19,803 nt of DNA, from assembly GCA_029881175.1 (NCBI GenBank), contig JAOUNC010000006.1:1-19803 (forward strand). The letters are read 5' to 3'. Below, in pieces: positions 7,258 through 17,086 of this stretch (positions are counted from its first letter, which is position 1; every line of letters begins with the position of its first letter). The notes beneath the pieces were generated by a model. It had not been told where the DNA came from, did not search any database, and worked only from the letters and a program-made list of their open reading frames with translations. Made by a program: the position numbers and the translations under genes. Source of the DNA: Nitrospirota bacterium. GTDB taxonomy: Bacteria; Nitrospirota; Nitrospiria; Nitrospirales; UBA8639.

Positions 7258-8646
7258 TCACACATCAGATTGCTTTTTGAGGCGGCGGTCCAGAGCAAAT
7301 CGCGTAATTCCCAGGTGTTTAGCGGCCAGGCTTTTATTGAAATCCGAGACGCGCATCACCTCATCAATAAGCGTATTCTCAATATCCCCCAACGTGTGCT
7401 CGCCTAAACGCATTTCAATGCGCACCACCGGTTGATTCCCTTGCGTCACCACATTCACCGCCGAGTGCGGGACTTCCAGCACTTCCCTCGGAAGATCACC
7501 ACTCGCCAAACTCTGCCCCCGGCAAAAAATCACTGCCCGTTCAATAATATTTTGTAATTCCCGGATATTGCCCGGATACCCATAGCGTTCCAAGAACTGC
7601 TGCGCCTCGGGATCGATGGCCGTCACATCCTTGCCGAGATCTTTGCTATGCACAGCGAGGGTTTGCAAACACAGGGGAATGATATCTTCAATGCGTTTCC
7701 GCAAGGGTGGAAGATCCAGCGAGACGACATTCAATCGAAAAAAAAGATCTTCGCGAAAGATACCCTGAGCCACATCTTTCCGGAGATCACGATTGGTCGC
7801 CGCGATCAACCGGAAGTCCACATCAATATCTTGGCGACCTCCTAGACGTCTAAACGACCGTTCTTGAAGCACCCGAAGCAACTTGGCTTGCATCGTGGGA
7901 TTCAGATCGCCGATCTCATCGAGGAACAGCGTGCCACCTTCGGCCTGTTCACAGAGCCCAGGTTTTCGTTGATGGGCTCCGGTAAACGCACCCCGCTCAT
8001 AGCCAAACAACTCGCTTTCAAAAAGCTCTTGGGGAATAGCCGTACAATTCACCCCCACGAATGGGCCCTGTGCTCTGGGACCATTATGATGGAGCACACG
8101 TGCCACAAATTCCTTCCCCGTCCCGGTTTCCCCAAACAACAACACGGTGGTCTTCAGATTTTGGGCCATTTCCTGGATCTGTCCGACTAACTCCTTCATG
8201 CTGGGGCTGTTGGACACTAAACTCTGAAGAGCATACCGGCCCGGTCGATCTTGTGTTTCAAAGTCGATACGGCGACGAAGGGTCAAGTATTCCAATGCCC
8301 GATCCACCACGGGTTCGACCCCTGACAGATCCACACTTTTGATGAGGAAGTCATACGCGCCCAGCCGCATGGCCTCGACGGCATCCTCGACCGTGCCATA
8401 GGCGGTGAGTAAAATGACTAAGCTTTGTTGCGTTTTTGCGCGAACCTGCTTCAAGGTTTCAATCCCACTCATGCCCGTCATTTTCAAGTCCAGCAAAATG
8501 ATGTCGGGCAAATCATGGTCAAGAGCCACGAGCAACGCCTCACCCGAGTCAAAGCTTCGAACATCCTGATGGCGTTTCGCCAATCGTCGGCTAATCGCCT
8601 GGCGAACCACTTCATCGTCATCCGTCACAAAAATTGTTGCGCGCAT
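7258..8646 (-). CDS. NtrC-family sigma54-dependent response regulator
   Basis: The 462-residue protein has three domains. The receiver (1-120) has acidic residues at 9-11, phospho-acceptor D53, T81 and K103. The AAA+ domain (about 145-385) has Walker A GETGTGKE at 172-179, the sigma54-contact loop GAFTGA at 219-224, Walker B 'GGTLFLDEIG' at 237-246, N200 of the 'VNC' strand, and both arginine fingers R298 and R304. A Fis-type helix-turn-helix (about 425-460) reads 'NKSLAAKHLGITRFALDRRL'. All catalytic parts are present, so it should activate sigma54 RNA polymerase when phosphorylated. The residue after K103 is Ser instead of the usual Pro. The start follows the kinase stop by 3 bases, so the two form a translationally coupled operon. 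Its likely targets are the sigma54-type promoters at 14701, 16428 and 18776. Confidence 0.93.
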   Translation of the reverse strand: MRATIFVTDDDEVVRQAISRRLAKRHQDVRSFDSGEALLVALDHDLPDIILLDLKMTGMSGIETLKQVRAKTQQSLVILLTAYGTVEDAVEAMRLGAYDFLIKSVDLSGVEPVVDRALEYLTLRRRIDFETQDRPGRYALQSLVSNSPSMKELVGQIQEMAQNLKTTVLLFGETGTGKEFVARVLHHNGPRAQGPFVGVNCTAIPQELFESELFGYERGAFTGAHQRKPGLCEQAEGGTLFLDEIGDLNPTMQAKLLRVLQERSFRRLGGRQDIDVDFRLIAATNRDLRKDVAQGIFREDLFFRLNVVSLDLPPLRKRIEDIIPLCLQTLAVHSKDLGKDVTAIDPEAQQFLERYGYPGNIRELQNIIERAVIFCRGQSLASGDLPREVLEVPHSAVNVVTQGNQPVVRIEMRLGEHTLGDIENTLIDEVMRVSDFNKSLAAKHLGITRFALDRRLKKQSDV

Positions 8647-8649
8647 CTT

Positions 8650-10578
8650 TTACACCGTTGAAAGTTGAACCTGGCACGCACAAGGCAGCCAGATCGAAAT
8701 CGTCGTCCCAATAAATTGTTGACTCTCCACATGCATCTCCCCACCATGCGCATCCACAATATTACGACAGATCGCCAGACCCAGTCCTGTTCCACGAACC
8801 TTTCCCGTCGTAAAAAATGGTTCAAAAATTCTGGAGATCACATGAGGATCAATCCCTTTACCCGTATCCTCGACGGTTAATCGAAGACCTTGTTGATGCT
8901 CATAGAGTTCTTCTCGAATGGACAGATGCAGGGCAGCATTGTCGGGCATGGCTTCAATCGCATTCTGAAGAATGTTCAACACGACCTGCTTGAGTTGATC
9001 TCGATCGGCATGAAGCGCCCGCACATGCGTCGGCCAATGATGGTGGACCTGAATGGCTTTTTGTTGCACGGACGTTGATAAGACCTGTAAGGACTCCTCC
9101 AATAATTCTTCGAGTTGAAAGGCGACCGGGATGAGATCGCGTGGACGTGCATAGTCGACGATTTGATTCACAATGCGATCCAAGCGACGCGTTTCTTTCA
9201 AGATCGTTTGCAAATCGTCTCGACGAGAATCCCCTTCCGCAAAATCGTCTAACAGCAAGGACGCCGTAGACCCAATTCCTACTAAAGGGTTCCGTATTTC
9301 ATGAGCAATCCCTGCTGCCACTTGGCCTAAGGTCGCCAGCCGTTCCGATCGGCTCAATTGTGCACGCATCTGCTCTAAAGCCGTGATATCCACATTAAAG
9401 CCTTGATACACCAGAGTCTGACCTGATTCATCCTTGATTGGGACCGCACGACTCAAGACACGTCGCACCGCGCCATCCTTATGCAAAAATCGGAACACGC
9501 GCTCAAAGGATTCACTTTGAGCCTGAGCCTGACGAAAGGCTTCTTGGACAGACACTCGATCCTCAGGATGCAAGGCTTCCCACATCCCTTCCGGATCTAA
9601 GACCTCCTCGGGGTTTCGGCCAGCCAAAATCCAATTCTGGCGATTGCTGAAAATCACCCGATCTTGCTCAACCGTAAAAATCCCGATAGGCGCGTAATCG
9701 ACGATTCCTCGGTAGAGGGCCTCGGAAGAGGTGATGTCTTGATTAAGTGTCCGCAACTCCTGTTCTGAATGCTCAATCTGCTGAATATGCTGATGGATTT
9801 GGGTCCCCATCCTGTGCATCACCCGGGTTAATTCTCCGATTTCATCATGCCGATCCAAAACAGGGACCATCGGCATCCGTCCACCGGAAAAGTTTTCCAC
9901 GGTTTTCACCAACGTGGTTAATGGCCCGGTAATCGATCGGGCAATCAGTTGTAACGGCAGGAGCATCAACACCAGGGCGAACCCACCACCCCAAACCACC
10001 ACGCTCATCAGAACCGATCGATCGTGGGAGCTACTCGCTAACGCCTCCTGCAACTGCCCCACTTCCTGGCGATCGAATCGGGCCATTTCTTCGCGAATGG
10101 CCAACATGAGCAATCGGCCCTTTTCCGCTTCAACATACCGTAAGGCCTCTTCCGGATGCCCATCCTTCACCCGTTCAATTAAGAGATCTTTATCGGACAT
10201 CAGGTGTTCCACATTGGCTTGAACAGACTCAATAAGCTGTCGCTGCGATATATCGTCAGCAACCATCTGTCGAAGCACATTGCCTAATGTCAGCACCCGA
10301 TGTTTCGCCGCTTGATACGGCTGTAAAAATTGCGGTTGTTGAGTCAGCACATATCCACGAAACCCCGTTTCGAGATCCACAATTAATCGCATAAATTCTG
10401 AGGACGCACTTTGCGCATGATACACATCATTCAGGTGATCTTCGTCCAACGAAAAGGTCTGCACACTCTTATAGGTCACGAGGCTCAAGATCAAGACAGC
10501 CAGGATCGGGACACCAGAAACAAAGAGGAGCTTTTTGGCAATAGGAAGATTGAGGAAGAATTTATTGACCGTCATCAC
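8650..10578 (-). CDS. Membrane sensor histidine kinase (CHASE3-HAMP-PAS-HisKA-HATPase)
   Basis: The 642-residue protein has TM1 at about 18-37, a helical periplasmic CHASE3-like domain (about 44-180, with the typical 'VDLETGFRGYVLTQQ' start) and TM2 at about 189-212. Next are HAMP (213-268), PAS (about 285-400, 'YAPIGIF' and 'DITALE'), HisKA with H426 in 'GIAHEIRNPL', and an ATP-binding domain with N box 'NILQNAIEAM' (535-544), G1 DTGKG (571-575) and G2 GTGLGL (596-601). It has all residues needed for autophosphorylation and should phosphorylate D53 of the regulator encoded 3 bases downstream. CHASE3 ligands are generally unknown. The start is ATG 10578, or the adjacent ATG 10575; a GGGG at about 10581-10584 on the plus-strand complement is a weak ribosome site. 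Confidence 0.93.
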   Translation of the reverse strand: MMTVNKFFLNLPIAKKLLFVSGVPILAVLILSLVTYKSVQTFSLDEDHLNDVYHAQSASSEFMRLIVDLETGFRGYVLTQQPQFLQPYQAAKHRVLTLGNVLRQMVADDISQRQLIESVQANVEHLMSDKDLLIERVKDGHPEEALRYVEAEKGRLLMLAIREEMARFDRQEVGQLQEALASSSHDRSVLMSVVVWGGGFALVLMLLPLQLIARSITGPLTTLVKTVENFSGGRMPMVPVLDRHDEIGELTRVMHRMGTQIHQHIQQIEHSEQELRTLNQDITSSEALYRGIVDYAPIGIFTVEQDRVIFSNRQNWILAGRNPEEVLDPEGMWEALHPEDRVSVQEAFRQAQAQSESFERVFRFLHKDGAVRRVLSRAVPIKDESGQTLVYQGFNVDITALEQMRAQLSRSERLATLGQVAAGIAHEIRNPLVGIGSTASLLLDDFAEGDSRRDDLQTILKETRRLDRIVNQIVDYARPRDLIPVAFQLEELLEESLQVLSTSVQQKAIQVHHHWPTHVRALHADRDQLKQVVLNILQNAIEAMPDNAALHLSIREELYEHQQGLRLTVEDTGKGIDPHVISRIFEPFFTTGKVRGTGLGLAICRNIVDAHGGEMHVESQQFIGTTISIWLPCACQVQLSTV

Positions 10579-10737
10579 TGCCCCATCGAACGTGTAGAAA
10601 CTTCGTAGCCGATATGCCTAAACAAAAATTCGTCACCCTTAGCCTGTGCGGGCTGAAAGCCTTCGGAGGACATTTCCTTTCTGTCCACTCACTCATGACC
10701 AACCCCTTCTTCCTCCACTTCATCCGCATAACCTTTC

Positions 10738-10765
10738 ATGATAGGCCTTAGAATACCCGTTTCAA
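10738..10765 (-). promoter_or_regulatory. Putative sigma70 promoter of the kinase-regulator operon
   Basis: On the minus strand, TTGAAA (10765-10760) and TATCAT (10743-10738) are separated by 16 bp. This would start transcription near 10731 with a leader of about 150 bases. No sigma54-type site was found in front of this operon, fitting constitutive or housekeeping expression. Confidence 0.4.
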
Positions 10766-11072
10766 TCCTGCATTGTCCTCGTTTTCATCATCGCTCTTTC
10801 TGAAATCTCTCCTGATTGCTCGCCCCCCCCAATATCCGATTATCCCCATGTCCGAAGGGTCACAGTAACCATTACCTCCAAGAAACACTTTCACGCCAGG
10901 AGCGAGGGGGACAAAGGACCGTCGCAGATGATTTAAGGAAAAGAATCAGGCTTTCTGCTGATAGGCAAAATCCAAGAGAGGGATGGCCCAAATTCAAATA
11001 GAATATAAAAAAAATTGATCCAGCCCAAGCATTAAAGAAGGCCAGCGATTATGCATCCAGATCTCCTCATGC

Positions 11073-11093
11073 ACCCTGGCAAGAAACCAGGAT
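11073..11093 (-). terminator. Hairpin downstream of nhaB, no clear U-tract
   Basis: Read on the minus strand, ATCCTGG and CCAGGGT can pair (7 bp with one G-T) around a 7-base loop, just 11 bases past the nhaB stop. No T-run follows, so intrinsic termination is doubtful. Confidence 0.35.
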
Positions 11094-11103
11094 ACTTAAA
11101 CAG

Positions 11104-12765
11104 CTATTCAGGCGACAACGGATTGTGTTGAATCAAACCATGATCAATAGCCATCGCAGCGTCGGCTTGAGGAACCGTGATCCCATGAACCGGATATTGT
11201 TGGACGACGTCAGGCACATGATGGGTCAACAGTCCTTGTGCATAGTAAGATTGCGTCACCGGTTGCAACAGCATATACACGGCCAAGAAGCCGGTGAGGG
11301 TCATGGTGACCGTATAGGGGATGGCCATCCAGACCATCCGGCCATACGAAAGACGAATCACGGGAGCCAAAGCGGACGTCAACAGAAAGAGAAAGGCCGC
11401 CTGCCCATTGGGAGTCGCGACACTGGGAATATTGGTGCCCGTGTTAATGGCGACCGCCAGGAGATCAAATTGATCACGAGTAATCACTCCCTGATGAAAG
11501 GCCCGCAGGACCTGTTCAATATAGATCGTCGCGACAAAGACATTGTCGCTGATAGATGACAAGATGCCGTTGGCAATAAAAAACATGCCAATTTGATGAT
11601 CCCCATCCATGGCCAAAACATAATGGATAATGCCTCCAAAGAGTTGTTGCTCCTGGATCACCGCGACTACTGAAAAAAACACCACCAAGAGCGCCGTAAA
11701 CGGCAAGGCCTCTTTGAATGCCTCCCCAAGTTGATGCTCCTCGATAATGCCATTCAAAGCGGTCACTCCCACAATGACGGATAATCCAATGATACCCACT
11801 TCCGCCAAATGAAAGGCCAGGGCGAGAATTAACCAGATCATCGCCAGCCCCTGAACAATCAAACGGGCTTGAAACCGATGATCCATCTTGCTAGAGGTCT
11901 CTTGGTCAAACCGCCAAAGAATGTCCCTGACGGCGTGGGGAAGACTGAATCCATACCCAAACCATCGGAATCGTTCGACCAGGGCACAGGTCAGTAACCC
12001 CATAATCAACACCGGGATGGTCACAGGAGACATGCGGATCAAGAATTCAATAAAATTCCAATCCGCCTTCTCTCCGATCAACAGATTTTGGGGCTCTCCG
12101 ACTAAGGTGCAGACACCGCCCAGAGCAGTCCCAACCGCGCCATGCATGAGGAGGTTCCTTAAAAACCCCCGAAACTCCTCTAAATCAGAGCGATGGAGGG
12201 TGCCAACTTCATCGTCCACCGTATGATCATGATCATCCGGAACCCCTTTTCCGGAAGCCACACGGTGATACACTTTAAAAAACCCTACCGCTACCGCGAT
12301 GATGACGGCCGTCACCGTCAACGCATCCAGAAACGCCGACAGAAACGCCCCCATGAAGGAAAAAAAGAGCCCCAACCAAATTTTTGACCGGACGCCCAGC
12401 AAAATCTTATTAAATACAAACAGCAACAGGTCTTTCATGAAGTAGATCCCGGCCACCATAAAAATCAGGAGGAGGATCACCTGAAAATTGTTCAACGCCT
12501 CATGGTAAACCGTTGCGGGTTTCGCCATCCCAATGAGCACGGCTTCAAGGGCCAACAACCCACCTGGTTGCAGAGGATAACTTTTTAACGCCATGGCCAG
12601 GGTAAAAATAAATTCAAGAACAAGGCACCACCCTGTCACAAATGGGCCGACGGTATACAACAAACAGGGATTGAGAATGAGGAAGGCGAGAATCGCTCCC
12701 TTATACCACCTGGGGGCATGGTCGAGGAAATTTTGTTCAAATGCACGAAGAAAAGATAATGCCAT
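11104..12765 (-). CDS. nhaB: Na+/H+ antiporter NhaB
   Basis: The protein is close along its length to NhaB (E. coli about 513 residues) and exports Na+ in exchange for H+ across the inner membrane. Diagnostic segments include '[17 protein letters not shown]', '[18 protein letters not shown]', '[18 protein letters not shown]', '[18 protein letters not shown]', '[19 protein letters not shown]', '[17 protein letters not shown]', '[19 protein letters not shown]' and '[15 protein letters not shown]'. I chose ATG 12765 (553 residues) rather than TTG 12801 because a GTGGAG site lies about 10 bases upstream and because alignment with known NhaB begins there. The C-terminus is about 40 residues longer than in E. 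coli and hydrophilic. The gene follows the SulP gene after 56 bp in the same orientation, so it is probably in its operon, where it could restore the Na+ gradient used for bicarbonate import. Confidence 0.93.
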   Translation of the reverse strand: MALSFLRAFEQNFLDHAPRWYKGAILAFLILNPCLLYTVGPFVTGWCLVLEFIFTLAMALKSYPLQPGGLLALEAVLIGMAKPATVYHEALNNFQVILLLIFMVAGIYFMKDLLLFVFNKILLGVRSKIWLGLFFSFMGAFLSAFLDALTVTAVIIAVAVGFFKVYHRVASGKGVPDDHDHTVDDEVGTLHRSDLEEFRGFLRNLLMHGAVGTALGGVCTLVGEPQNLLIGEKADWNFIEFLIRMSPVTIPVLIMGLLTCALVERFRWFGYGFSLPHAVRDILWRFDQETSSKMDHRFQARLIVQGLAMIWLILALAFHLAEVGIIGLSVIVGVTALNGIIEEHQLGEAFKEALPFTALLVVFFSVVAVIQEQQLFGGIIHYVLAMDGDHQIGMFFIANGILSSISDNVFVATIYIEQVLRAFHQGVITRDQFDLLAVAINTGTNIPSVATPNGQAAFLFLLTSALAPVIRLSYGRMVWMAIPYTVTMTLTGFLAVYMLLQPVTQSYYAQGLLTHHVPDVVQQYPVHGITVPQADAAMAIDHGLIQHNPLSPE

Positions 12766-12821
12766 ATTTTGAAATCTCCACAAGAAATGGTTCGTGATCA
12801 AGCAGGCATCATAAATATTTT

Positions 12822-14621
12822 TTACGGTATCGCCTGAACTGGTTCACTCTGAGATTGAGGATTGGCCTCTGCTGCCTTCTTTTCTACGATCTGCATGGCA
12901 ATATCCAAGGCTGCATTAAAGTGTTCGCAGATATAATCCGCCTCCAGTCTGGAAAGTTCATTCAAATCGGCAAGAACCTGACGGGTCCTGGGGGTCATAC
13001 CAGCCGTCAACACGGCCACCCCGCGAGAATTGGCTGCTTCAATTAAATCGCCCAAGGCGTAGGCACCCGACAAATCCAACTCATCCAGCCATTTACACCG
13101 AATGATGAGCACATCTTTGCCCTCAAGATGTTCAACCGTTTCATTCAGCCAATCGATCGCCCCAAAAAACAATGGTCCATGGGGACGAACGATGATAATC
13201 CGATCTCGAACAATATGCTCAAAGCGGCCGCTCACCTCTCCCATATTGGCCCCATTTTGGCTGATCTTACGAGCATACTCCCTGGCAAAGGCAAAAATGA
13301 GGTCCTCTTCTTCTTGTTTCACATCTTCATCCCGTTGACTGAGTTGCGCTTTATACTGATCCGACTGGTCTTTTACAAAACGGAAAAATGCCACAGCAAG
13401 TCCCATGGCCATGGCAGACAACAAGTTCCAAAACACCGTCATGACCACCACTAACCCAAATACCATCAAATCAGAAGTGGGCAGTCTTCGAACCACAGGG
13501 AGCACCCGCATATCCAGAATGTCATACCCGGCCTTCAGAAGAATGCCGGCCAAGGCGGAAAGAGGGATCGAGGCGGCCAGAGTTCCAAGGCCGAGAATGA
13601 ATGAAAGCAGGACAAGACCCATCGTGATCGATGCCAAACGGGTACGGGCTCCGCTCTGGATATTGACGACACAGGGCATGGTATTAGTGGCTCCACCCAA
13701 CCCCCCGACCAATCCTGAAAATAAATTTGCCGACCCTTGGGCGACCAATTCCCGGTCGCTGTTATGATGTGTGCCGGTCATATTATCTACGATGAGACAG
13801 GTGAGTAGGCTATCGAATATACAGAGTCCGGCCAGGGCAGCAGCCGGCACAAACGCTTGCTGAAGAAGGTCAAGATTTGGCAGATATAACTCCGGGAAAC
13901 CGGTTGGAACATCTCCGATTTTGGGAATATCTAAACCCAGTAATGTGGTAGACGCTGTCCCAACAAACAACCCGATCAAGGGTCCTGGCAACCAGGTGAC
14001 CGGTGAAATTTTTGGCCACATCACGACAATCACTAACGTGAGGATCCCAATTCCAATGGCTGGCAAGGATGTATGCATGATGGTTGAGGGCAATTCCGTA
14101 ATGGCAGACGTAATACTCTTGGCACCAGGGAGGCCCAGAAATGGGTTGAGCTGAAGCAGCATGTACAAGAAGCCCAGTCCGGTCATAAATCCTGATATGA
14201 CTGAATAGGGAGTGAACTTAATAAACTGCCCAAGCTTCAACAATCCCAGAACGATCAAAATAAACCCGGCTAAGGCGATGGTGGTAAAAATGAAGACGAG
14301 ATTAGGTGAACCATCAGGCAATTGATGGGTCTGAGCGATATTAAGAATTTGGATAGTCATCGGCCCCGTCGGTCCGCCCACCGACCAGGCTGACCCACTT
14401 AACGGTCCTGCAACAAGACCGGCCGCCACAGCCGACCACAGCCCAGCAATGGCCCCCAACCCAGATGCCACACCAAAGGCCAAAGCCATGGGCAGCACGA
14501 CCATCGCCACCGTGATCCCCGCCAATACGTCTCCTCGCACATGGTTGCCCAACCCCTTAAGATTTTCCTTGAAATTAAAATCTTTCAAATATCCACTAAT
14601 GTTCGCCATCACTTGCTCCAT
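12822..14621 (-). CDS. SulP/SLC26 transporter with STAS domain, BicA-like (probable Na+-dependent bicarbonate importer)
   Basis: The 599-residue inner-membrane protein has a membrane domain (about 25-415), an acidic linker and a C-terminal STAS domain (about 472-580). It resembles cyanobacterial BicA more than sulfate carriers: '[20 protein letters not shown]' (43-62), 'GPTGPMTI' (83-90), '[14 protein letters not shown]' (137-150), '[10 protein letters not shown]' (241-250), '[19 protein letters not shown]' (286-304) and '[12 protein letters not shown]' (318-329). From memory, the Na+ site of BicA uses an Asp, a Thr four residues later, and a Thr in the 'GATM'-like turn; the equivalents here appear to be D270, T274 and T314. 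GGAGGG (14634-14629) lies 7 bases before ATG 14621, which settles the start. A sigma54-type promoter is about 80 bp upstream and nhaB is 56 bp downstream. The family is secure; bicarbonate as substrate is inferred. Confidence 0.9.
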   Translation of the reverse strand: MEQVMANISGYLKDFNFKENLKGLGNHVRGDVLAGITVAMVVLPMALAFGVASGLGAIAGLWSAVAAGLVAGPLSGSAWSVGGPTGPMTIQILNIAQTHQLPDGSPNLVFIFTTIALAGFILIVLGLLKLGQFIKFTPYSVISGFMTGLGFLYMLLQLNPFLGLPGAKSITSAITELPSTIMHTSLPAIGIGILTLVIVVMWPKISPVTWLPGPLIGLFVGTASTTLLGLDIPKIGDVPTGFPELYLPNLDLLQQAFVPAAALAGLCIFDSLLTCLIVDNMTGTHHNSDRELVAQGSANLFSGLVGGLGGATNTMPCVVNIQSGARTRLASITMGLVLLSFILGLGTLAASIPLSALAGILLKAGYDILDMRVLPVVRRLPTSDLMVFGLVVVMTVFWNLLSAMAMGLAVAFFRFVKDQSDQYKAQLSQRDEDVKQEEEDLIFAFAREYARKISQNGANMGEVSGRFEHIVRDRIIIVRPHGPLFFGAIDWLNETVEHLEGKDVLIIRCKWLDELDLSGAYALGDLIEAANSRGVAVLTAGMTPRTRQVLADLNELSRLEADYICEHFNAALDIAMQIVEKKAAEANPQSQSEPVQAIP

Positions 14622-14700
14622 TACTATTCCCTCCGCCTCGTTCGTTCTCGTTTCTCAAGCAGCCAATGAAATTAGTCAAAATTCCCCAATCGGGTACATC

Positions 14701-14717
14701 CGCAAATCACATGCCAA
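14701..14717 (-). promoter_or_regulatory. Sigma54-type -24/-12 promoter of the SulP-nhaB operon
   Basis: The minus strand reads TTGGCATGTGATTTGCG. Against TGGCACGN4TTGC it matches TGGCA, G at position 7, and TTGC, with the required 10 bases between GG and GC; only C6 (T) differs, plus the base after TTGC. Transcription would begin near 14690, giving a leader of about 70 bases to the strong SulP ribosome site. Confidence 0.6.
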
Positions 14718-14832
14718 TAACCAAAAGGACTGGCTTCGCAAACAATCAGGGCCTTTTCTTGTTAAATGGCCAAATATTCCTTCGCGAGATCTTATGAAGC
14801 TCTCAGCCTTAGTCTTCCCCAAGGACCCTTCT

Positions 14833-14846
14833 GTGCGAATTCGTAC
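14833..14846. promoter_or_regulatory. Candidate enhancer dyad GTGC-N6-GTAC upstream of the SulP promoter
   Basis: GTGCGAATTCGTAC is a near-perfect palindrome centred about 124 bp upstream of the -24 element. Its layout matches GTGC-N6-GCAC at 16683-16696 and 18667-18680. It could bind the Fis-type domain of the sigma54 regulator. Confidence 0.4.
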
Positions 14847-14967
14847 GGTGTGCCCTGAGCGAAATTAAAAGGTTGTCAGGAATGGGTGCCAACCATCGAT
14901 CATTCCCCTTTGAAATATTTTAAGAAATGGAAAATAAAAGAACTGACTGAAAGGGAGGATTGCAAAA

Positions 14968-16356
14968 CTAGAAGGTGAGCGTGGCCATCGTATACACATA
15001 ATTAACATCGGCCGTACCCGGGCTTTGTGGGACACGATTAAAGTAAGAACCTTTGAAAAATCTGGCAAATCCCAACTCAAATGACGTATGTCGGAAATAG
15101 CCTTCCTGAGGAGACCAATTCAGCGACGTATCGAATAAATTTCCCAGGAACGTCCCCGCTCGACCCGTCGTGTCCTGCAAGCCGCTGCCCACAAAAGGGC
15201 CACGGCCATCCGCCAACCAAAAAGTCCGGTGAGACACCATTAATTCAACAGTAGGATAAGGCTTAAGAGTTGAGCGAAATCCAACAGGGGAAAGAATATT
15301 TGATGGGAAAATAACTCCCAAAATTCCGCTTGGTCCGTATTCAGCCCGACGCTTTGCGAACAAGAAATCAAAATTCTTTTTCGGATTGGGATCACCCGAT
15401 GAATAGTCAAACAGGTAGACAAACCGAAGTGGCCAATCTGTACTAAAACTATAGCCCATCTCTCCGTGATGACGATGCGCAAAGTGACTCGTATGATCGA
15501 CCGTTCCAACTTGATAGATCGATTCTATCTCATAATCCAATTGCTCTTGAGCAGGCTGGGCAAACACTCGAAATCCTACGGTGGAAAGATCCCGCTTTTG
15601 AAGATTATTCCCCTCATTCAGTTGAAAAACATACAACTCCCCATTAGCCCAGGGAACATGGCGGCTGGAAATCGCCGCACCCGAAAAATAGGAACTAGGG
15701 GTATTCCAATCCGGGCTGACCGTATGTCGTTGAACAGGTCGCGTGACAAAGGCCCGAAGTCCCCACTCATGGGTTTTGTCCGATCCCATGGTCAATTGCA
15801 CACCATCAAATGTTGGAGTAAAGCTTCCAAACCGATGTCACGCCACGAGACGCCCTTTTCCAAAATCCATGATCAAACGCCCGACCTCAAATTTACCAGA
15901 ACTCCCCGTTCCCAAAAAGTTTTGAGACACCAGATCAAGACGGAGTTGAAAAATATCCAGATGATCCACAAAAATTGGTTGGTGTTCCTGTCCCCTATCA
16001 GCCACTGGGGCACGAAAATCTGCTAATTCCAGTGTGAATCGGATAGGGTCCCAGATATCCTTGATTCCAAACAAAATCCTAGTCCGTTGAGCGACCATCT
16101 GATCACTTCCTGCTGTCCCTTTCGTAAAACTGTGACTAAAGGTTTCATAGCGGGTTCGATGTTCAACCCCCAAATCCATCCATTTCGGCGTCATAGCAGA
16201 AAGTGAATTGGGCTGTTGTAAAATGATTTTCAAACGATCAAAATCACTCGGGAATTCTTTGGAGGCATCGCCAGCACCAAATGTACTTGTTGCCCATGAA
16301 CAGCCTCCAAGAATCATGAGGATCGTTATACGCATAATTCGAAAGGTTTTCATCAT
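14968..16356 (-). pseudogene. Outer-membrane porin of the alginate-export family, interrupted by one in-frame TGA
   Basis: The two halves lie in the same frame, split only by a TGA (plus-strand 15838-15840). The N-terminal part begins 'MMKTFRIMRITILMILGGCS', a signal sequence with a possible lipobox, then 'GVEHRTRYETFSHSF', 'RTRILFGIKD' and 'GRLIMDFGKGRLVA'. The family pattern 'GRQ..s.GD.RLig..dW.n.gr.FDG' continues straight through the stop as 'HRFGSFTPTFDGVQL' with no length change. The C-terminal half has alternating beta strands and ends 'TMATLTF', with a terminal aromatic residue as in outer-membrane barrels. Restored length is about 462 residues. CGA to TGA is the simplest lesion. The start is ATG 16356, or 16353; TTG 16359 is also in frame. 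A sigma54-type promoter precedes it. The solute is unknown; passage of inorganic anions is speculative. A sequencing error cannot be excluded. Confidence 0.75.
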
Positions 16357-16427
16357 CAATTCTTCAGAAAATGTGGTAGGCGGTTTTCCCTCTTACGCTT
16401 TTCAGAACGAGTCAATCTGCCTCCAAC

Positions 16428-16443
16428 GCAAAACTAATACCAA
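16428..16443 (-). promoter_or_regulatory. Sigma54-type promoter of the porin gene
   Basis: The minus strand reads TTGGTATTAGTTTTGC: TGG, A at position 5 and TTGC match, with 10 bases between GG and GC. The -24 block has three mismatches (C4, C6 and G7). The start would be near 16417, about 60 bases before the ATG. It shares TGGTA(C/T)T and TTTTGC with the site at 18776. Confidence 0.5.
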
Positions 16444-16681
16444 ATAATTCATAAGGAACGATTAGATTCGGTTTGAAATTTTGCAGCTTGGGAATCAAAT
16501 CCTAGAGGGCGGGCTTTTCATCTCCTCATGATTACCTTGACGGTAAAAAATGAAGATCTTTGTTACGCTCTTTTCTTTTTCCATCATGTGACGCGTTTGT
16601 TTATTTTAGAATTTCCTCTTTTTTTCTTTACTCATAACTTTCAAACACATCACAAAAGGTGCCAATTCACACGTCTCCCCC

Positions 16682-16697
16682 TGTGCACCATCGCACA
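16682..16697. promoter_or_regulatory. Candidate enhancer dyad TGTGC-N6-GCACA
   Basis: TGTGCACCATCGCACA has perfect 5-bp arms. It lies about 245 bp upstream of the porin -24 element and about 390 bp upstream of the second regulator. It has the same GTGC-N6-GCAC core as 18667-18680. Confidence 0.45.
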
Positions 16698-17086
16698 CTG
16701 ATGAACTAGTGCAGCAAGTTGGAGCCACATCCTTGTCAAAAATTAGCAAGAAAACTAGCCACCGCACTCGCTGAACACCAATAAGAGACTGCGAGTATGG
16801 ACTTTGCATTTCAATTGCTTCACAGTTGCTCACAGTGATTGTTCCTGTGACAGGTTTCATTGGGGGTGGAGATTCCCTAAAATCGTTCTTATCTGTCCAG
16901 CGCCCCTTGGGCAAATGGCGGTTTTGAGGGATCTCTCCTCGCCGTGGATGGAAGGCATTTAAAATTTTCATCACCATTTATGTGCAGGTAGCTCCAAAGT
17001 CGCCAACATAAACATGGCTGCATGTGACCGACAGGGAGTACTTCGACTTCTTTATTCATTCAAGCACAAGCAACGAGGTTTGTTAT

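Larger units (their letters stand above)
10579..11103. other. Intergenic region between nhaB 3' end and the kinase 5' end
   Basis: This 525-bp stretch holds the putative kinase promoter and a hairpin past nhaB. Minus-strand ATG at 10696 opens a 44-codon frame ('MSEWTERKCPPKAFSPHRLR' start) that overlaps the kinase start codon. It could be a leader peptide but has weak support. Nothing else is recognised. Confidence 0.4.
14622..14967. other. Regulatory intergenic region between porin 3' end and SulP 5' end
   Basis: These 346 bp contain no gene. They carry the sigma54-type promoter (14701-14717) and an upstream dyad (14833-14846) for the SulP-nhaB operon. The porin ends at 14968 without a recognisable terminator, so read-through from the porin into the SulP operon is possible. 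Confidence 0.5.
16357..17086. other. Long intergenic region between divergent porin and second regulator
   Basis: These 730 bp contain the porin's sigma54-type promoter (16428-16443) and a perfect TGTGC-N6-GCACA dyad (16682-16697). A 123-codon minus-strand frame (16606-16977) has no ribosome binding site and no family resemblance, so I do not call it a gene. A TTACC-N5-GGTAA repeat lies near 16532-16546. Confidence 0.4.

Noticed and set aside
7231..7262. GTGTG/CACAC inverted arms between the small protein and the regulator as a bidirectional terminator
   Set aside because: Only 5-bp outer arms with a long interior and no T-run on either strand.
10562..10696. 44-codon leader-like frame overlapping the kinase start
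   Set aside because: Weak ribosome site and no conserved pattern; kept only as a remark in the intergenic entry.
15838..15840. TGA as selenocysteine or reassigned Trp in the porin
   Set aside because: Aligned family members do not have Cys or Trp at this exact position by eye, other genes in the window end normally with TGA, and no SECIS-like hairpin was apparent.
16606..16977. 123-codon minus-strand frame in the porin-regulator gap
   Set aside because: GGAG is too far from the start, the sequence has no fold-like pattern, and it overlaps a likely regulatory region.
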